DNA of 23,659 bases from RGIG8748 sp045578205 (GTDB lineage: Bacteria; Bacillota; Clostridia; UMGS1810). Shown here piece after piece: positions 20,418 to 23,659 of the stretch (position 1 is its first letter; each line of letters starts with the position of its first letter). The DNA is taken from assembly GCA_045578205.1 (NCBI GenBank), contig JAZNJU010000076.1, positions 1 to 23,659 on the forward strand. Reading direction: 5' to 3'. Made by a program: the position numbers and the translations under genes. The notes under the pieces are model-generated. The model ran no database searches, was not told the origin of the DNA, and saw only the letters and a program-made list of their open reading frames with translations.

Positions 20418-21374
20418 ATGGATTTTAATTGGTATCTGGCACTTTTGGTGGCTTTTGTTGTTGCGTTAATATTCCCCAACATCAAGATTGTTCCCCAGGC
20501 ACATGAGTATGTTATTGAGTTTTTGGGAAAATACAAGACTACCTGGTCTGCCGGTATTCACTTCAAGGTGCCGTTTATAGAGAGGATTTCAAGAAAGGTC
20601 ACTATGCAGGAACAGGTTCTTGACTCTCCTCCGCAGCCTGTAATTACAAAAGACAATGTTACCATGCAGATAGATACGGTAATATACTATGCAATTTACG
20701 ATGCAAAACTCTATGCCTATGGTGCGGTAAATCCTATATCCGCTCTTGCAAACTTGGCGGCAACGACACTCAGAAACATTGTCGGCGAACTGGAACTTGA
20801 CGGAACACTTACATCCAGAGATACAATCAACGGAAAAATGACGTCCATACTGGATGAAGCAACAGACAAGTGGGGCATCAAGGTAAACAGAGTGGAACTG
20901 AGAAACATTATACCTCCTGCCGAAATTCAGAATGCAATGGAAAAGCAGATGAAAGCAGAACGAGACCGAAGAGAAACCATGCTCCAGGCAGAGGGTCACA
21001 AAGCGGCTGCAATAACCCGTGCAGAGGGAGATAAACAGGCAATGATACTTGCTGCAGAGGGCGAAAGAGATGCCAAAATTGCCAGAGCCGAGGGTGAGGC
21101 AAGAGCAATCTATTTGTCCAAAAAGGCAGAGGCGGACGGTCTTGCCGCGCTGAAAGAAGCAGGTGTTGATGCCGCTGTTCTTGAACTCAAAAAATATGAA
21201 GCACTGGTCAATATGGCAAATGGCAAGGCTGCAAAGATTATCGTGCCTACAGATGCAGTTGAAATGACAAAATCCAATGTTGTATTTTCGGAAACGACAG
21301 GTCTTGGCGATAAGACAGACCCGGTAAATACTGTTGAGATTGAAAAGAAAAAAGCCGATCCTTGCTGTGAATAA
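20418..21374 (+). CDS. SPFH/Band 7 (stomatin-prohibitin) membrane protein
   Basis: A 318-residue protein with one N-terminal membrane helix (about 5-20), an SPFH domain (about 22-190: VPQAHEYVIEFLGKYKTTWS ... GIKVNRVELRNIIPP), then a long Ala/Glu-rich coiled coil with repeated AEG-x-A units (AEGHKAA, AEGDKQA, AEGERDA, AEGEARA). This matches the QmcA/stomatin group, which forms ring-like scaffolds in membrane microdomains. Some relatives work with NfeD or FtsH, but no such partner is adjacent. The C-terminus ends with a Lys-rich tail and CCE. It is monocistronic, with its own promoter, a GGAGG 11 nt before the ATG, and a strong terminator. Confidence 0.92.
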   Translation: MDFNWYLALLVAFVVALIFPNIKIVPQAHEYVIEFLGKYKTTWSAGIHFKVPFIERISRKVTMQEQVLDSPPQPVITKDNVTMQIDTVIYYAIYDAKLYAYGAVNPISALANLAATTLRNIVGELELDGTLTSRDTINGKMTSILDEATDKWGIKVNRVELRNIIPPAEIQNAMEKQMKAERDRRETMLQAEGHKAAAITRAEGDKQAMILAAEGERDAKIARAEGEARAIYLSKKAEADGLAALKEAGVDAAVLELKKYEALVNMANGKAAKIIVPTDAVEMTKSNVVFSETTGLGDKTDPVNTVEIEKKKADPCCE

Positions 21375-21381
21375 AAACTTC

Positions 21382-21418
21382 AACACCCCCGTAACGGTTG
21401 TTCCGCTGCGGGGGTGTT
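21382..21418 (+). terminator. Terminator of the SPFH gene
   Basis: AACACCCCCG / CGGGGGTGTT, a GC-rich 10-bp stem with an inner CGG/CCG pairing, 7 nt after the stop codon. Confidence 0.85.
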
Positions 21419-21463
21419 TATTGTAAAAAAACATATATTTTTCGCAATAAAGCAAAACAATGC

Positions 21464-21492
21464 TTGAAAATAAGAAAATATTTTGTTATAAT
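21464..21492 (+). promoter_or_regulatory. Promoter of the Lrp-family regulator
   Basis: TTGAAA (21464-21469), 17 bp, TATAAT (21487-21492). An inverted repeat TTTGCACAAA / TTTGTGCAAA (21496-21505 and 21519-21528) starts right at the expected transcription start, a natural place for an autoregulatory operator. Confidence 0.78.
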
Positions 21493-21588
21493 AACTTTGC
21501 ACAAAAAATATTTGGGTATTTGTGCAAATATATTTACTTTTTTATGGTTTTTTAATATAATTAAATTAGAAAATAGGGGTGAATGGTC

Positions 21589-22047
21589 TTGGACGCAATT
21601 GATTACGAAATTTTGTCCTGTTTAAAAGAAAATTCAAGGGAAAACGCTACCAATATCGGTGCAAAAATCAACTTATCCACATCCGCTGTAATAGAACGAA
21701 TAAGGAAACTGGAAAGTTCGGGTCTTATCAAAAAATACACTGCCATAATAGACCAGGGAATACTCGGCAGAGATTTGAGTGCGTTTATTACAGTCCGTCT
21801 GGAGCATCCGAAACACTATGAAAACTTTGTAAACAGAATTAAGGAAAACAATTCCGTTACGGAATGTTACTACATAGCGGGAGATTTCGATTTCATACTG
21901 AAAGTTGTGACAGACCGCAGAAAGAACCTTGAGGACATACTAAACTACATAAAATCCATAGACGGTGTTTCACTTACAAGAACTTCCGTCGTATTGTCCG
22001 AAAACAAAAACGAAGTTTGTATTTTGCCCGAAAAAACAAATTGTTGA
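21589..22047 (+). CDS. Lrp/AsnC-family transcriptional regulator
   Basis: A 152-residue regulator with an N-terminal winged helix-turn-helix (MDAIDYEILSCLKENSRENA ... GAKINLSTSAVIERIRKLES) and a C-terminal RAM/AsnC ligand-binding domain (VTECYYIAGDFDFILKVVTD). Such proteins form octameric rings and sense amino acids or related metabolites. I prefer the TTG start at 21589 because AGGGGTGA is 6 nt upstream. The in-frame ATG at 21583 directly abuts that ribosome site and would add two residues. It precedes the transhydrogenase genes on the same strand by 50 bp, so it probably regulates them, itself, or both (inference). The ligand is unknown. Confidence 0.9.
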   Translation: MDAIDYEILSCLKENSRENATNIGAKINLSTSAVIERIRKLESSGLIKKYTAIIDQGILGRDLSAFITVRLEHPKHYENFVNRIKENNSVTECYYIAGDFDFILKVVTDRRKNLEDILNYIKSIDGVSLTRTSVVLSENKNEVCILPEKTNC

Positions 22048-22097
22048 GAAACAATGTTTTTATAAAAATTTATATTATAAAAGGAAGGTAATGAAAA

Positions 22098-23255
22098 ATG
22101 GTTATTGGTATTCCAAAGGAAATTATGCACGGTGAGGGCCGTGTATCCGCAATTCCCGAAACAGTTGCACTTTTAAAGGCAGAGGGATTTGATGTTCTTG
22201 TGGAAAACACAGCAGGCGAGGGCGCACTTTTCGCAGACAGCGAATATGAAGCAGCAGGCGCTACAATGATTGCAGATGCAGAAGAACTCTATGCAAAATC
22301 TGACATCATCTTAAAGGTTAAAGAGCCCCAGTTCAACGAATTGAAGGGCAAGCACGAAGTGGACATGATGCATAACGGTCAGTATCTTATCACATTTATC
22401 CACCCTGCATCTCCCGTTAATCACGAAATGGTTAAGAATATGGCTGCAAAGGGCGTAATCAGCCTCACACTGGACGGTGTACCCCGTATCTCCAGAGCAC
22501 AGAAGATGGACGCACTTTCTTCCATGAGTACCTGCGCAGGCTACAAGGGTATCCTTATGGCGGCAAACGACTTAAAGAAATTCATACCCCCCATATTCTG
22601 TGCAGTAGGTCAGGTTAAACCCTGTAACGCACTTGTTATCGGTACAGGTGTTGCGGGCTTAAGAGCACTTGCTACCGCAAAGGGTCTCGGTGCTATTACA
22701 TATGCGGCAGACATTCGTCCTGCAGCAGCAGAACAGGCAATGAGCCTTGGAGCAAAGATAGTAGACACAGGCGTTCCTGCAGAAATCGCAGTTGGTGAAG
22801 GCGGCTATGCAAACGCACTTCCCGAAGAATGGCTTGTTAAGGAAAGAGCAGCACTTGCAGACACAATCAAGGAAATGGATATCATTTTCTGCTCTGCTCT
22901 TGTTCCCAGCAAACTTGCTCCCGTAATCCTTACCGAAGAACTCGTTAAGTCCATGAAGCCCGGTTCCGTAATCGTGGATATTTCCATCGACCAGGGCGGT
23001 AACTGTGCTATTACAGACCCCGGTGAAACATCGGTTAAGCATCAGGTTACAATCGAAGGTATCAAGAACATTCCGGGACTTCTTCCCACAAGCTCAACAT
23101 GGATGTTCTCACATAATATATATAATCTTGTTAAGTACCTTACAAAGGACGGTACTATCAGCCTTGATATGAATGATGAAATCGTACAGGGCATCATGAC
23201 AACAATCGATGGCAAGATCGTTCATAAGGGCGCTCTTGAAGCAATGAAGGCTTAA
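22098..23255 (+). CDS. pntAA: NAD(P) transhydrogenase alpha subunit, part 1 (NAD(H)-binding domain I)
   Basis: A 385-residue soluble domain that binds NAD(H) and exchanges hydride with the NADP(H) domain of PntB. Landmarks are IPKEIMHGEGRVSAIPETVA, the Rossmann loop VIGTGVAGLRALATAKGLGA, DIRPAAAEQAMSLGAK and VDISIDQGGNCAIT. Alanine dehydrogenase is a close relative, but the next two genes encode the membrane parts, so transhydrogenase is the right call. The separate alpha 1 and alpha 2 genes follow the Rhodospirillum rubrum arrangement. Ribosome site AAGGAAGG 9 nt before the ATG. Strong codon bias suggests high expression. No clear promoter lies in the 50-bp gap after the Lrp gene; a weak ATTGTT/AACAAT hairpin is there. 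Confidence 0.92.
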   Translation: MVIGIPKEIMHGEGRVSAIPETVALLKAEGFDVLVENTAGEGALFADSEYEAAGATMIADAEELYAKSDIILKVKEPQFNELKGKHEVDMMHNGQYLITFIHPASPVNHEMVKNMAAKGVISLTLDGVPRISRAQKMDALSSMSTCAGYKGILMAANDLKKFIPPIFCAVGQVKPCNALVIGTGVAGLRALATAKGLGAITYAADIRPAAAEQAMSLGAKIVDTGVPAEIAVGEGGYANALPEEWLVKERAALADTIKEMDIIFCSALVPSKLAPVILTEELVKSMKPGSVIVDISIDQGGNCAITDPGETSVKHQVTIEGIKNIPGLLPTSSTWMFSHNIYNLVKYLTKDGTISLDMNDEIVQGIMTTIDGKIVHKGALEAMKA

Positions 23256-23285
23256 AACATAAAGTAATTGAAGGGAGTATTTCCA

Positions 23286-23576
23286 ATGGGATGGATTTTA
23301 ATTGTGATCTTTGTTATAGCCGCAATAGTAGGCTATTTGATAATTAACAAAGTGCCCACTTTATTGCATACTCCGCTGATGTCGGGCATGAACGCACTGT
23401 CAGGCATTACCGTTTTGGGAGCGCTGACGGTTCTTGCGGTGGCTCTTAAAGAAAAGGCTCCGGTTGTGAGTGTGATTATAGGCATTCTTGCCATAGCTTT
23501 TGCAATGGTCAATGTTGTCGGCGGTTTTGCCGTAACAGGAAGAATGTTGAAAATGTTTAAAAAGGGAGACAAGTAA
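23286..23576 (+). CDS. pntAB: NAD(P) transhydrogenase alpha subunit, part 2 (membrane domain)
   Basis: A 96-residue membrane protein with three hydrophobic helices (about 3-20, 31-53, 59-80), containing the family pattern VPTLLHTPLMSGMNALSGI and GGFAVTGRMLKMF. It forms part of the proton channel of the transhydrogenase with PntB. ATG 23286 is chosen because AAGGGAG lies 8 nt upstream; an earlier in-frame TTG would add six unsupported residues. It sits 30 bp after pntAA and immediately before pntB. Confidence 0.93.
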   Translation: MGWILIVIFVIAAIVGYLIINKVPTLLHTPLMSGMNALSGITVLGALTVLAVALKEKAPVVSVIIGILAIAFAMVNVVGGFAVTGRMLKMFKKGDK

Positions 23577-23659
23577 ATGATATCGTCAACAACATATTAC
23601 ATAATCAGTGCTGTTCTCGTTTTAGGCGTTTTAATCGGCATCAGTATGATGAGCAAGGT
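23577..23659 (+). CDS. pntB: NAD(P) transhydrogenase beta subunit, N-terminal part
   Basis: The first 27 codons of a gene cut by the right edge. The ATG directly abuts the pntAB stop codon (TAAATG), with GGGAG 10 nt upstream. The translation starts MISSTTYYIISAVLVLGVLI and continues GISMMSK, which fits the first membrane helix of PntB. The call rests mainly on operon position. Confidence 0.85.
   Translation, partial: MISSTTYYIISAVLVLGVLIGISMMSK

Noticed and set aside
22098..23255. Alanine dehydrogenase next to an Lrp regulator
   Set aside because: The protein is related, but the next genes encode the PntA membrane domain and the start of PntB, so it is the transhydrogenase subunit.

Overview
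The window looks like a chromosomal segment of an anaerobic, endospore-forming, low-GC Clostridia-type Firmicute. The evidence is a SpoIVFA/SpoIVFB-like pair linked to the clostridial radical-SAM/DUF2344 pair, a DacF-type carboxypeptidase, strong AGGAGG-type ribosome sites, TTGACA/TATAAT promoters, an S-layer-homology surface protein, a biotin-dependent sodium-pump decarboxylase and a fermentative D-lactate dehydrogenase. No phage, plasmid or transposase gene and no CRISPR array is visible.

Layout. Positions 1-3877 (minus strand) hold an operon: M23 peptidase (SpoIVFA-like), M50 intramembrane protease (SpoIVFB-like), a B12-binding-type radical SAM protein, and the start of a DUF2344 protein that runs off the left edge. 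Positions 3880-4700 are a gene-poor patch with a minus-strand tRNA-Asp, a copy of its 3' end 478 bp away, a MITE-like inverted-repeat unit and a hairpin/heptamer cassette. Positions 4768-7776 are a strongly promoted S-layer-homology gene. After a hairpin-rich spacer come ldhA (plus) and a convergent WG-repeat membrane protein (minus). Positions 10615-13613 hold a DacF-like carboxypeptidase, convergent trmB, and divergent rluB followed by an overlapping GNAT-like gene.

Positions 13996-17826 form a complete four-gene decarboxylase operon (gamma, biotin carrier, beta, carboxyltransferase alpha), most simply an oxaloacetate decarboxylase Na+ pump. Its beta subunit carries an unusual secreted N-terminal extension. 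hslO (Hsp33) and a Gph-type HAD phosphatase follow, overlapping by 4 bp. Positions 19476-20122 are a tRNA cluster (Val-Asp-Phe-Gly-Cys) behind a consensus promoter. Then come an SPFH-domain protein, an Lrp/AsnC regulator and a split transhydrogenase operon (pntAA, pntAB, start of pntB).

Metabolic reading (inference): the OAD pump would couple oxaloacetate decarboxylation to Na+ export, LdhA would reoxidise NADH on pyruvate, and transhydrogenase would balance NADH and NADPH. The most interesting material is non-coding: a compact multi-helix RNA candidate ending in a terminator at about 13709-13843, the tRNA-Asp/MITE patch at 4007-4581, a repeat cassette that abuts tRNA CCA ends at two loci, and a sigma-E-like promoter before the SpoIVF-like pair.
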